Source of the DNA: Aeromonas caviae
GTDB taxonomy: Bacteria > Pseudomonadota > Gammaproteobacteria > Enterobacterales > Aeromonadaceae
DNA: 48,939 nucleotides
Direction: 5' to 3'
Assembly (NCBI RefSeq): GCF_000819785.1
Contig: NZ_CDBK01000020.1
Coordinates: 1-48,939, forward strand
Part shown: positions 9,391 through 22,826 of the stretch, in pieces
How the letters are laid out: every line of letters starts with the position of its first letter
How positions within the stretch are numbered: position 1 is the stretch's first letter
The notes under the pieces: model-generated
Database searches by the model: none
The model's input: the letters and a program-made list of their open reading frames with translations, nothing else
What the model was told of the DNA's origin: nothing
Program-made: the position numbers and the translations under genes

Positions 9391-9760
9391 AGCATCCCAT
9401 CAAACATGATTCAGAAGGTTGTCTCGGGGCCGAATATCCAAAGCCCGGCGGCGATCCGGAAAAACAGAACAGACCTCGCCACCCAGACCCACAACCCGAT
9501 TAGCGCACAGAGCCGGGACACTGCATGTCTCGCCTCCCTCACAGATTTTCATGCCGGAAACGGAGGGGACATGCCGGGCACCTGATGTTGCCAAGAAATA
9601 TGCCACCCGGTATGAAGAAAGCCCGCCCGGTATACAAACTGCAAAGAGTTATTGATAACTATATCTTTTTTCAAGCCGACCATCTTATCAAGGTGACTTG
9701 AACGAAACTATACTCCAAAGACTGAATTTCATCTAATAACCCACTGTTTTTTTGACGAAA
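9391..9760. other. lapB upstream region (no gene)
   Basis: 370 bp between yhcC and lapB, both on the minus strand. It becomes AT-rich towards yhcC and holds tandem 11-bp direct repeats with a 20-bp period (9603-9633). A short reading frame (9400-9606) has no good start or family and is probably spurious. I see no clear terminator for yhcC here. Confidence 0.5.
9603..9633. repeat. Tandem 11-bp direct repeat, 20-bp period, upstream of lapB
   Basis: CCACCCGGTAT (9603-9613) recurs as CCGCCCGGTAT (9623-9633), so ten of eleven bases match at exactly two helical turns. The second copy ends at a TATAC sequence. This geometry suits cooperative binding of a regulator in the lap promoter region, but no known regulator motif is recognised. 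Confidence 0.55.
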
Positions 9761-10705
9761 TTAGAGTTGGCACTCGCCTGTGGAAGGGAGAGAAAAAGGG
9801 CGTCCCAGGCAGTGTCCCTGAGGGCCTGAGCGTGCCAGCGCCGCGGCAATGGCGGTCATGGCGCTCCAGCGATTCTCGCACCAGGCGGGGGCCAGCAGGG
9901 TCGGGCGGCGCGCCGACGCCGAGACCCTGTGATAGACCACCTCGGGAGGCGTGTACTGGATCATGGCGACCGCCGCCGCCACATACTGCTCCATCGTCAA
10001 CACATCCAGCCGTCCCGCCTGCCACGCCTTGCCAAGAGTGCTCCCCTCCACCACATGCAGTGGGTGAAGCTTGATCCCCTCGACGCCGGTCTCCACGATA
10101 CGGTGGAGGGTTTCCAGGCTGTCCATCGGCACCTCGCCGGGCAGGCCAACGATGAGGTGGGCACACACCTTGATGCCTCGCAGATGGGCTCTGGTTACAG
10201 CGTCAACATAGGCGGCATAGCCGTGGCCCCGATTGATGCGTTGCAACGTCTTGTCGTTGGCGCTCTGCAGCCCGAGCTCCAGCCACACCTCGTAGCCGCG
10301 GGCCTGATAACCTGCCAGCAGATCCAGCACCGCATCGGGTACACAATCAGGGCGAGTTCCGACGCAGAGCCCCACCATGTCGCTCACCGACAAGGCTTCT
10401 TCATACATGCGCTGAAGGTACTCCACTTCGGCATAGGTGCTGGTATAGGCCTGAAAGTAGGCCAGATAGCGCCTGGCCCGGGTCACCTCGTCCCGGCGTG
10501 CCAGCAGTTGCTGCACCACGGAGAGTTGCTGGGCCGACTCGTCGGCAAAGGAGGAGACATTGCAGAAAGTGCAGCCACCCCGCCCCAGGGTGCCGTCCCG
10601 GTTGGGGCAGGTAAAGGCCCCATGGATGGAGAGCTTGTGGATCTTCTGGCCGTGGCGCTGCTTGAGATCCTGGCCAAATGTATTGATGAGTTCGTGTAAC
10701 TGCAT
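9761..10705 (-). CDS. yhcC: YhcC-type radical SAM protein (TIGR01212 family)
   Basis: A 314-aa radical SAM protein. The cluster-binding cysteines are Cys33, Cys45 and Cys48 in the CPNRDGTLGRGGCTFCN stretch; this CX11CX2C spacing is typical of the YhcC/Elp3-like group, not the classic CX3CX2C. The SAM barrel continues with GTRPDC, LELGLQS and HLIVGLPGE motifs. The in vivo reaction is unknown to me. I place the start at MQLHELIN because GGAGGTGTC precedes it; an ATG 24 bp upstream has no ribosome binding site. It diverges from gltBD, the arrangement seen in other gammaproteobacteria. Confidence 0.88.
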   Translation of the reverse strand: MQLHELINTFGQDLKQRHGQKIHKLSIHGAFTCPNRDGTLGRGGCTFCNVSSFADESAQQLSVVQQLLARRDEVTRARRYLAYFQAYTSTYAEVEYLQRMYEEALSVSDMVGLCVGTRPDCVPDAVLDLLAGYQARGYEVWLELGLQSANDKTLQRINRGHGYAAYVDAVTRAHLRGIKVCAHLIVGLPGEVPMDSLETLHRIVETGVEGIKLHPLHVVEGSTLGKAWQAGRLDVLTMEQYVAAAVAMIQYTPPEVVYHRVSASARRPTLLAPAWCENRWSAMTAIAAALARSGPQGHCLGRPFSLPSTGECQL

Positions 10706-10729
10706 GACACCTCCGAAATGAGGTGTCAT
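10704..10729 (-). promoter_or_regulatory. Inverted repeat covering the yhcC ribosome binding site and start codon
   Basis: ATGACACCTC (10704-10713) and GAGGTGTCAT (10720-10729) are perfect 10-bp arms around a 6-nt loop. In the yhcC mRNA the 3' arm contains the whole GGAGGTG Shine-Dalgarno and reaches the AUG, so folding would block initiation. It could instead be a DNA operator. Confidence 0.6.
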
Positions 10730-11318
10730 TCTAGCGACGCAGCCCGGCGGGCAGGCTGCGCTGGATCAATCCCGCTCTCTACCCAAAAATCATATAAATA
10801 TTCACGTTAGATGCGATAAATACCCAACAGTCAGCATTCACGGTCACTTTTGACAACCTGTCACTCCTGCCACCTGGAGAAAAGTGCCATAACCTCTCGC
10901 CCATAACCGGCTGTAACTACTGAAAAAATCCTGTTTAGTCTGCTTATGGACAAATGCAAGACGCAGGATCCTGAAATGTGATCCCCGCCAAGCACACCAG
11001 AGATGACATTGTAAAATTACTACAGTTTCCCGCCACCATGCAGTCAACCACTAAACCGTCCATAACCAGAATATAAAACCAACAAATAAATAAAAAGCAG
11101 TTATAAATACACAAAAATGCTGATTGAGTCTCAAAAACCCACATTTTGTTATGGCGGTGTAACATTGCAAACAAGCGGGATGTCCAATTGACCTTGCCCG
11201 AAAATCCCATTAGTTTGGAGATTCGCCACCTCAGGCGGACGGAACCACAAGAGCCAATCGCAATTTATGCAGTCTGTTGATGACAGTGCGATGGAAGGCC
11301 GAGCAAGGGAGAAATGCA
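10706..11318. other. yhcC-gltB divergent intergenic region
   Basis: 613 bp without a convincing gene; the central part (about 11040-11160) is AT-rich. It must carry the promoters of both genes and has a good sigma-70 candidate for gltB (11124-11152). CACTTTT near 10847 and AAAAGTG near 10881 are complementary and could form a long hairpin; its role is unclear. Confidence 0.5.
11124..11152 (+). promoter_or_regulatory. Candidate sigma-70 promoter of gltBD
   Basis: TTGAGT (11124-11129), a 17-bp spacer and TGTTAT (11147-11152). Spacing is optimal and both boxes match consensus at four positions. The predicted leader is about 160 nt. Confidence 0.5.
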
Positions 11319-17204
<5,886 letters not shown>

Positions 17205-17231
17205 TCTGCTGTCGCAACCACGCTGTCATGC

Positions 17232-17266
17232 AAACAGCCCCGCTCGTGCGGGGCTGTTTTTTTTAT
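17232..17266 (+). terminator. Intrinsic terminator of gltBD
   Basis: An 11-bp perfect stem AACAGCCCCGC / GCGGGGCTGTT with a TCGT loop, followed by a run of T to about 17265. It lies 27 bp after the gltD stop. The converging ABC transporter operon ends 26 bp beyond it. Confidence 0.92.
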
Positions 17267-17291
17267 CTCGCTCTCAATCCGCCAGAACCGG

Positions 17292-18053
17292 CTAGATACT
17301 CCAGCTCTCCGGCAGCCGTTCGGTGAGGGTGGAGATGTATTCGAAGGTACGTGCCCGCTTGGGGGTGGTGAACATCTCGCGCGCACTGCCCGCCTCCACC
17401 ACCTCCCCGGCCTCCAGGAAGATCACCTGCTGCGCAATCTGGGCTGCAAGGCGCAAGTCATGGGTGGCGATCAGCATGGTGGTCCCCTCACTGGCCAGCT
17501 GGCGCAGCACGGTCACCACCTCCTGGGCAAGCTCGGGATCCAGCGCCGAGGTAGGCTCGTCACAGAGCAGCACCTTGGGGGATGGCGCCAGCGCCCGGGC
17601 AATGGCGACCCGCTGCTGCTGACCGCCGGAGAGGGTGGCAGGCACCGCCTCGGCCTTGTGCCTGAGCCCCACCTTGTCGAGCAGTTGCAGGGCGCGCGCC
17701 ACTGCCCTCTCCCTGGGCCACTTCAACACGGTCACCAACCCTTCCATCACGTTCTCCAGCACCGTCATGTGCGGGAACAGCTGGAAATTCTGGAACACCA
17801 TGCCGGTCTGCTGGCGCAGGGCCAGCACGCTTTGCCGTGACAGATGCCGGGTAAAGTCGAGCTCGCTGCCCCCCAGCACCAGCTGGCCTGCATCGGGTCG
17901 CTCCAGCAGGTTCACGCAGCGCAGCAGTGTACTCTTGCCGCTGCCGGAGGGACCGATCAGGGCGGTGACGCTGCCCGCGGCCATCGCCAGCCCCACCCCT
18001 TTCAACACGCGCTGCCCCGCAAACTGTTTCTCGATGCCACTCAAGCGGATCAT
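17292..18053 (-). CDS. Polar amino acid ABC transporter ATP-binding protein (cystine-type)
   Basis: A 253-aa ATPase with Walker A GPSGSGKST (34-42), signature LSGGQQQR (141-148) and Walker B VLLCDEP (161-167). It is closest to the GlnQ/HisP/YecC group that energises amino acid uptake. Its ATG overlaps the permease stop as ATGA, so translation is coupled. Together with the YecS-like permease and FliY/TcyJ-like binding protein it most likely imports cystine or a related amino acid; the exact substrate is inferred. Confidence 0.9.
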   Translation of the reverse strand: MIRLSGIEKQFAGQRVLKGVGLAMAAGSVTALIGPSGSGKSTLLRCVNLLERPDAGQLVLGGSELDFTRHLSRQSVLALRQQTGMVFQNFQLFPHMTVLENVMEGLVTVLKWPRERAVARALQLLDKVGLRHKAEAVPATLSGGQQQRVAIARALAPSPKVLLCDEPTSALDPELAQEVVTVLRQLASEGTTMLIATHDLRLAAQIAQQVIFLEAGEVVEAGSAREMFTTPKRARTFEYISTLTERLPESWSI

Positions 18054-18727
18054 AGGGCGACCTCCCGGGTCTCTTTGTGAGCCAGTCGCTGCTCCAGCCT
18101 GTCTTGCAGGGTGGAGAGCACCGAGCTGAACATCAGGTAGATGAGGGCCGTCTCGATATAGAGAATGAGCGGCTCATAGGTGACGGAGGCGAGGCGCTGG
18201 GCCGCCTGAAACAGCTCGGGCACGGTCACCGCCGCCGCCAGCGACGTGTCTTTGACCAGGGAGATGAAGGTGTTGGAGAGCGGTGGCACCGCGATGCGCG
18301 CCGCCTGCGGCAGGATCACCCGCCACATCACCTGGGGCCAGTTCATGCCGATGGAGTAGGCCGCCTCCCACTGCCCCTTGGGGATGGCCGCCAGGGTGGC
18401 ACGAATGATCTCCGAGCTGTAGGCACCGATGTTGAGGGTGAAACCGATGACGGCGGCGGTGAAGGCGTCCAGCACGATGCCGGCGCTCGGCAGACCGTAA
18501 AAGATCAGAAACAGCTGCACCAGCAGGGGCGTGCCCCGAATAAGCCAGACATAGAAGCGGACCAGCATCACCAGCGGAGCCGGACCATATAATCTGGCCA
18601 GCGCCACCGACAAGCCGAGCACGATTCCCAACACGAAGGTAATAAGAGTGAGTGGCACGGTAAAAATAAGCCCCGCACTGAGCAGGGGCCAAAAAGAGTC
18701 GATCATTAACTGCAACCAGGCCGGCAC
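18050..18727 (-). CDS. Amino acid ABC transporter permease (YecS/TcyL-like)
   Basis: A 225-aa HisM-type permease with about five transmembrane segments and the EAA loop WEAAYSIGMNWPQVMWRVIL, followed by LPQAARIAVPPLSNTFISLVKDTSLA, very like E. coli YecS (cystine). I use the GTG start at 18727 because GAGG lies 8 nt upstream; an in-frame ATG seven codons later has no clear site. It lies 36 bp after the binding-protein gene and overlaps the ATPase gene by 4 bp. Confidence 0.9.
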   Translation of the reverse strand: MPAWLQLMIDSFWPLLSAGLIFTVPLTLITFVLGIVLGLSVALARLYGPAPLVMLVRFYVWLIRGTPLLVQLFLIFYGLPSAGIVLDAFTAAVIGFTLNIGAYSSEIIRATLAAIPKGQWEAAYSIGMNWPQVMWRVILPQAARIAVPPLSNTFISLVKDTSLAAAVTVPELFQAAQRLASVTYEPLILYIETALIYLMFSSVLSTLQDRLEQRLAHKETREVAL

Positions 18728-18763
18728 GTTAATATCCTCAGTTGTTATTATGTTGCCACGATA

Positions 18764-19537
18764 TTATTGCGAGACGTCGGTGCCGAAATATTTCTGCGAT
18801 ATTTTCTGATATGCGCCATCCTGCTTGGCATTGCGCAGCGCCTGATTGATGGCAGCCAGCAACTCGGGTTGCCCCTTGGCGAGCAGGGCGGCTGATTGAT
18901 CCCCCTTGGCCTCGCTGGCCGCCACCTTCAATTTGGCGTCCGGCTTCTGTTTCTTGAAGTCGAGGAAGGAGAGGCTGTCGTTGATGGTGGCATCCACCCG
19001 CCCGGTCAGCACCAGTTCGAGTGACTGGTTGAATCCCTCGGTGGCTACCACCTCGGCGCCCGATGATTTCGCCAGCTGGGCGAAGTTGCTGGTCAGGGAC
19101 TGGGAGGATTTCTTGCCCTTCAGATCGGCAAAACTCTTGATGCTGTGGTTGTCGCTGTGCACCACGATCACCGCCTTGGATATGATGTAGGGGTCTGAAA
19201 AATCATATTTTTTCAGCCGTTCAGGGGTGATGGCCACTTCGTTGAGCACCAGGTCGTAGCGCTTGGCGTCCACCCCGGCGATAAGCCCGTCCCACTTGCC
19301 CTCGACGAACTGCGGCTTCACACCCAGACCGCTTGCAATCAGCTCGCCGATCTCCACGTCAAAGCCCACCAGCTTGCCGCTCTTGTCGTGGTAGGTGAAG
19401 GGAGGATAGGTCCCTTCGGTGCCGATCTTGATCACTCCGGCCCGCTGGATCTCGGCCAGGCTTGACTGTGCCTGTACCGATGTCATGAGTGCCAGCGGAA
19501 GTGCCGCCATTAAAAACAGGGAGTGCCGTTTTTTCAT
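18764..19537 (-). CDS. Amino acid ABC transporter periplasmic binding protein (FliY/TcyJ-like)
   Basis: A 257-aa solute-binding protein of family 3 with a signal peptide (MKKRHSLFLMAALPLALM..., cleavage near VQA). The family hallmarks are present: EGTYPPFTYHD, GFDVEIGE, KWDGLIAGVDAKRYD and KKYDFSDPY. These resemble E. coli FliY (TcyJ), the cystine binding protein. It is the first gene of the three-gene operon, with GAGGTGAATA before ATG. Cystine is the likely substrate by similarity, not shown. Confidence 0.9.
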   Translation of the reverse strand: MKKRHSLFLMAALPLALMTSVQAQSSLAEIQRAGVIKIGTEGTYPPFTYHDKSGKLVGFDVEIGELIASGLGVKPQFVEGKWDGLIAGVDAKRYDLVLNEVAITPERLKKYDFSDPYIISKAVIVVHSDNHSIKSFADLKGKKSSQSLTSNFAQLAKSSGAEVVATEGFNQSLELVLTGRVDATINDSLSFLDFKKQKPDAKLKVAASEAKGDQSAALLAKGQPELLAAINQALRNAKQDGAYQKISQKYFGTDVSQ

Positions 19538-19602
19538 TATTCACCTCGTTATATTTATGAACATCCAGAGCGCTTGCCAACCACCACAAAATAAAACCAG
19601 CC

Positions 19603-19645
19603 GGTTATCATGTTTAATTTAAATTAATTATCGGCTGAGATAACC
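19603..19645. promoter_or_regulatory. Nested palindromes upstream of the amino acid transporter operon
   Basis: A perfect 14-bp AT palindrome TTAATTTAAATTAA (19614-19627) lies inside a wider inverted repeat, GGTTATC (19603-19609) and GATAACC (19639-19645). It is about 65-110 bp upstream of the binding-protein start, where an operator is expected. I cannot assign it to a regulator. Confidence 0.4.
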
Positions 19646-19809
19646 TTCATAGTGCTTGCTGACGGTATGGATGAAACATAACGTGGCTCATGGCATGACC
19701 CAACCATGAAATACGGGGATATTTAGCGAAATAATGGATAACGAATAAATAATGGCCGGGCTGGCCGAGGAATTGCCCCGCTGGCGGCGCTCCGTCAGCG
19801 GAAACCATA

Positions 19810-20215
19810 TCAGGCGGGTTGCAGCTCCCGCGGGATGGCAGTGGCCCAATCACGACACAACGTATCAATCGGGCCAACATTCGGTCTGATGGCAAATGGG
19901 ATTGCCACGCACCACGTGGGAGGTAAAGGCGCGATGGCGCGCGCCTTGACGTCACCGTCGGTGATCACCCCTTCGGTCACCACCTCCCGCCCTGCTCCAG
20001 CAGGCGGACGATGTCGACATTCCAAGGCCCGGCCGCCGGGTAGCGCCGATGGATCTCGACGAAGTTGACCCGCCCCTCGCGCCGCTCCCCCGACGTTGGC
20101 CAATCACAGAGGAAGTCATCGCTCAGCCACCTGGGGGCCCTGACGAAACCGCTGCTCTGTATGGCCTGCCAGTGGTCTGCACCACGGTTTTTGGTTCCAT
20201 GGTCCTGTTTTCCAT
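19810..20215 (-). pseudogene. NTF2/SnoaL-like protein, frameshifted remnant
   Basis: No single frame is open, but three frames in order give an NTF2/SnoaL-like protein. A plausible start (MENRTMEPKTVVQ, ATG at 20215) is followed by a shift near 20170 into HWQAIQSSGF, WLSDDFLCDWPTSGER and NFVEIHRRYPAAG (20165-19985). A shift near 19980 gives VVTEGVITDGDVKARAIA, and another frame carries a QTECWPD segment resembling the family QTEYWPD motif. The frame then returns to DWATAIPRELQPA. Several independent lesions argue for a decayed gene, not one sequencing error. It starts 10 bp after the methyltransferase stop, so the two were probably an operon. The function of the ancestor is unknown. Confidence 0.7.
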
Positions 20216-20224
20216 GCCTTTCCC

Positions 20225-20803
20225 CTACAACCGCACCACCAGCCACTCCCCCTTGCCCACCGGCACCAGGGAAGTCAGGAAATCGGGGTCACGCCGCACC
20301 TGTGCCATCCACTCCCTCATCTCGTCTTCATGGGAGATGGCATTGTCCACCACCAGCAGACCGCGGGGGGCAAGCAGGCGCTGGATCTCGGGCCACCAGG
20401 CCTGATAGTGCAGGCGATCGGAGTCCAGAAAAATGAGCTGATAGCCCGCCGTCGGCAGGCAGGGCAACAGGCTGCCGGCCTCCCCCGCCAGCTGCTCAAT
20501 CCAGGGAGTGAGCCCGGCCCGCTGAAAGTTGGTCGCCGCCATGGTCCGTTTGCCCTCGTCCAGCTCGATGGTGGTCACCCGGCCCCCCAGCCGTTTCACT
20601 GCCTCGGCCAGCCAGAGGGTGGAGTAACCGTTGGAGGTGCCGATCTCCAGCACAGCCTGCGCCCCCCTCGTCTGCACCAGCACCGCCAGCAGTTCGCCGG
20701 TGTCGCGGGTAATGTTGAGCATCTTGCTGCCACGGGAGTGTTGCGCGCCGTCATTCTGCTCGCCAAAGCGCTCCAGCTCCCGTTTCAGTTGTTCCAGTGC
20801 CAT
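20225..20803 (-). CDS. SAM-dependent O-methyltransferase (family 3 type)
   Basis: A 192-aa class I methyltransferase. The SAM-binding motif is VLEIGTSNGYSTLWLA, followed by VTTIELDEGK (post-I acidic residue), LIFLDSDR and LLVVDNA, the layout of the small O-methyltransferase family 3 proteins. The start at 20803 has an excellent AAGGAGGAGAC; longer versions extend into sequence without a ribosome binding site. The substrate is unknown. It precedes the degraded NTF2-like gene. Confidence 0.88.
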   Translation of the reverse strand: MALEQLKRELERFGEQNDGAQHSRGSKMLNITRDTGELLAVLVQTRGAQAVLEIGTSNGYSTLWLAEAVKRLGGRVTTIELDEGKRTMAATNFQRAGLTPWIEQLAGEAGSLLPCLPTAGYQLIFLDSDRLHYQAWWPEIQRLLAPRGLLVVDNAISHEDEMREWMAQVRRDPDFLTSLVPVGKGEWLVVRL

Positions 20804-20864
20804 GTCTCCTCCTTGACGGTGTAAACGAGTCGGCCCGGTGCATGGCATGGCTGGACCGCCCCTC

Positions 20865-21059
20865 ATGTTCATCATTTTGCTATCGACCCACTCGGTGGCC
20901 CATCCCCTGTATCATCCGGATAAAGACGATACCCTGGATGACCATGTGATCACGCTGGTGCACTGCTGCTGGCGGGAAAGCCAATCGTCACGCGGTCTGG
21001 CGGTGGCCCCCCGCGCCGTCGGGCTGCTGGATACCAAGGGCAAGCCGCAGTTCTTCTAG
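20865..21059 (+). CDS. Small hypothetical protein (possible gene remnant)
   Basis: A 64-residue frame (72 or so if the ATG at 20838 is used) on the strand opposite to its neighbours, ending 4 bp into the convergent prodomain-like gene. Codon use in the second half is GC3-rich and coding-like, for example in TLVHCCWRES and GLAVAPRAVGLLDTKGKPQF. I recognise no family and no clear Shine-Dalgarno. It may be a genuine small protein or the C-terminal remnant of a larger gene. Confidence 0.35.
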   Translation: MFIILLSTHSVAHPLYHPDKDDTLDDHVITLVHCCWRESQSSRGLAVAPRAVGLLDTKGKPQFF

Positions 21060-21487
21060 GGGGCCACCCGGGTAAAGTCGACGGCGGGGCAGCTGGGCGC
21101 CACGCCCTTGGTCAGCGTCAGGGGCTGGGCACGATAGCTGAGCCGGTAGCGGCCCGATTGGGACAGATCGTAGGCCTGCGCCAGATCCGCATCGGCCTGG
21201 CTCTGCTCCCCTGCCCCCAGGTGCAGGAAGTCGCCGTCCCCGGGGGTACCTCGCTTGGCAAGCGGCCCTCGATAGTCCAGCGGCTGCCCATCGCGGGTCA
21301 GGTCGATGGCATCGGCAAACCACCCCTCGAAGGGGGTGAACCAGGTCAATACCTCGAGGGGCGTCTCCCCCCGGTTGGTCAGGGTCATCACCAGGGGCAG
21401 GGGTTCGTTCACCCCGCTCTCTGCGCTGACCGACAGCTCGCACTGCAAGGGCGCCAGTGCCAGGGTGGTGAGCAAGAGTGTCATCAT
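21056..21487 (-). CDS. Secreted stand-alone prodomain-like protein next to an M35 protease
   Basis: A 143-aa protein with a signal peptide (MMTLLLTTLALAPL) and one domain resembling the N-terminal propeptide of the adjacent metalloprotease. Shared features in the same order: PLVMTLTNRGETPL (protease: NLTLTNTGEKPV), DGQPLDYRGPLAKR (DGQPVDYEGALIKR), a spaced LGAGEQ (LKAGQS) and YDLSQSGRYRLSYR (YDMSAQGQYSIRYL). There is no catalytic domain. GGAGGCACC precedes ATG-ATG. Possible roles are inhibitor, intermolecular chaperone or decoy prodomain. It lies 44 bp after the protease gene, separated by a terminator-like hairpin. Confidence 0.8.
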   Translation of the reverse strand: MMTLLLTTLALAPLQCELSVSAESGVNEPLPLVMTLTNRGETPLEVLTWFTPFEGWFADAIDLTRDGQPLDYRGPLAKRGTPGDGDFLHLGAGEQSQADADLAQAYDLSQSGRYRLSYRAQPLTLTKGVAPSCPAVDFTRVAP

Positions 21488-21498
21488 GGTGCCTCCGT

Positions 21499-21522
21499 CA
21501 AAAAAGGGGCCATCCGGCCCCT
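21499..21522 (-). terminator. Terminator-like hairpin between the protease and prodomain-like genes
   Basis: AGGGGCC (21505-21511), loop ATCC and GGCCCCT (21516-21522), followed on the minus strand by TTTTTT. It sits just after the M35 protease stop and 12 bp before the next start codon, so it may allow only partial read-through. Confidence 0.75.
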
Positions 21523-21531
21523 GTTTGCAAC

Positions 21532-22572
21532 TCAATTTTCGCTCGGAGTATTCTCGGCGAAATATTCGTGGTTGTCGGCATTGTTCAGGGCCTTCTGGGG
21601 ATCCGTGCTCGCCAGATTGCGCGCATTGGCCTGACCGTATCCCAGATCGTCGGTGCCCGCCACCACGTTGAAGTGGCTCAGCTCGTGGACAATGGTGCCG
21701 GCGCGGGAATCGGTCCCGGTGACCGGCGCAGTCCAGAAGCTCTTGCACAGATAGACCTTGTAGGGCTGGTCCGGATAGACATAGGCAAAGTAGCTCTGCT
21801 TGCAACCGCAGTCGAAGGTGAGCGGCTTGTTGTCGATGGCATCCTTGATCTTGCTGAAGTTGGTCTCGGCCTGGTTCCAGCGGGTGGCGTCATAGGCGCC
21901 AAACCAGCTGCGGTAGCGCTGCCCATTCGGCTTGTCCACCGCGAGGTAGCTGCTGGAGTTGTTGGCGATGCCACTCGCGGCATCGAGCGCCGCCAGGATG
22001 TCGCTCTTCTGGGTGTTGGTGCAACGGCCGCTGAAGCTGACCGAGGCGCTCACCGCCTGGGGCTCGGCCACCGCAGCCTTGGCCAGTACCCGATCGTCGC
22101 TCACCCCGTCCACCCAGAGGGTCACGGCATTGGACTCGCTCGCCTGGGCCTGTTTGGCCTTGGCCGCTTTCCCCTCCTGCGCCACGGTCGGCAGCAGGTA
22201 ACGGATGCTGTACTGGCCCTGGGCGCTCATGTCGTAGAGACCGGAGACCTCCGCCTGCACTGTCAGGCTCTGGCCCGCCTTGAGCAGTTGGTAGTCCTTG
22301 TCACTCGGTGCGGCCCGTTTGATCAGGGCCCCTTCGTAATCCACCGGCTGGCCGTCACGCTCCACCTGGAACAGGGGAGCATCCTCGCTACCCGGCAGTT
22401 GCCATTTGAGCAGACGAACCGGCTTCTCCCCGGTGTTGGTCAGGGTCAGGTTGACGCGCACATCGTCTGTGCTGCCCTCCACCAGGGTGAGCCGGGCATC
22501 GAGTCCGGCGGCGCAGAGCGGGGACGCCAGCACGCCGGCCAGCAACAGGGCAATTGGAGTCGCTTTCATCAT
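21532..22572 (-). CDS. AsaP1-like aspzincin (M35 family) secreted metalloprotease
   Basis: A 346-aa preproprotein with a signal peptide (1-21), a prodomain (about 22-170) and an M35 catalytic domain (about 175-346). The zinc site is HELSH (His296, Glu297, His300), and the third ligand is Asp309 in GTDDLGYG (306-313), the aspzincin signature. Cys184, Cys255, Cys257 and Cys276 suit secreted disulfides. It resembles the autoprocessed Aeromonas salmonicida toxin AsaP1. GAGGAAAC precedes ATG-ATG. The AT-poor upstream region and the neighbouring stand-alone prodomain gene suggest a two-gene unit. Confidence 0.92.
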   Translation of the reverse strand: MMKATPIALLLAGVLASPLCAAGLDARLTLVEGSTDDVRVNLTLTNTGEKPVRLLKWQLPGSEDAPLFQVERDGQPVDYEGALIKRAAPSDKDYQLLKAGQSLTVQAEVSGLYDMSAQGQYSIRYLLPTVAQEGKAAKAKQAQASESNAVTLWVDGVSDDRVLAKAAVAEPQAVSASVSFSGRCTNTQKSDILAALDAASGIANNSSSYLAVDKPNGQRYRSWFGAYDATRWNQAETNFSKIKDAIDNKPLTFDCGCKQSYFAYVYPDQPYKVYLCKSFWTAPVTGTDSRAGTIVHELSHFNVVAGTDDLGYGQANARNLASTDPQKALNNADNHEYFAENTPSEN

Positions 22573-22678
22573 GTTTCCTCATTCATTGAGTGTCGCCTTG
22601 TCAGGCGGTCTGCTTCCTTTAAGGCCCTCTTTGGGGCCCATCCACCCTAGAGCAGAAGCACCACCCCACCATCCCTCC

Positions 22679-22698
22679 ATATGGGGGACGCCCCCCAT
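22679..22698. repeat. G/C-run hairpin upstream of the protease gene
   Basis: ATGGGGG and CCCCCAT flank a short ACGC-type loop, about 107-126 bp upstream of the protease start. No T tract follows, so it is not an intrinsic terminator. Its role is unknown. Confidence 0.35.
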
Positions 22699-22780
22699 CA
22701 GAGGGGGAGCCCCTTGGCTGCGACAAAGATTGCCCGCCCGGCCCCGGGCGTGCAGGCAACCCCGTGGGGTGCATTTGCCA

Positions 22781-22805
22781 TAAAAAAACCCGGCGCAGGG
22801 CCGGG
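22781..22805 (-). terminator. Intrinsic terminator after the DUF2913 gene
   Basis: CCCGGC (22789-22794), a 5-nt loop and GCCGGG (22800-22805), followed on the minus strand by seven T. It lies 22 bp past the stop. Confidence 0.88.
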
Positions 22806-22826
22806 TGACGGGATGAGAAGGCGGGA

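Noticed and set aside
7720..9585. Long plus-strand frame opposite lapB
   Set aside because: His/Gln/Asp-rich product, typical of an antisense frame over a conserved ABC transporter.
9400..9606. 68-residue minus-strand frame upstream of lapB
   Set aside because: No family, no ribosome binding site, and it overlaps the likely promoter region.
11277..11318. Upstream start for gltB adding 14 residues
   Set aside because: The ATG at 11319 has the ribosome binding site and gives a short propeptide before Cys13.
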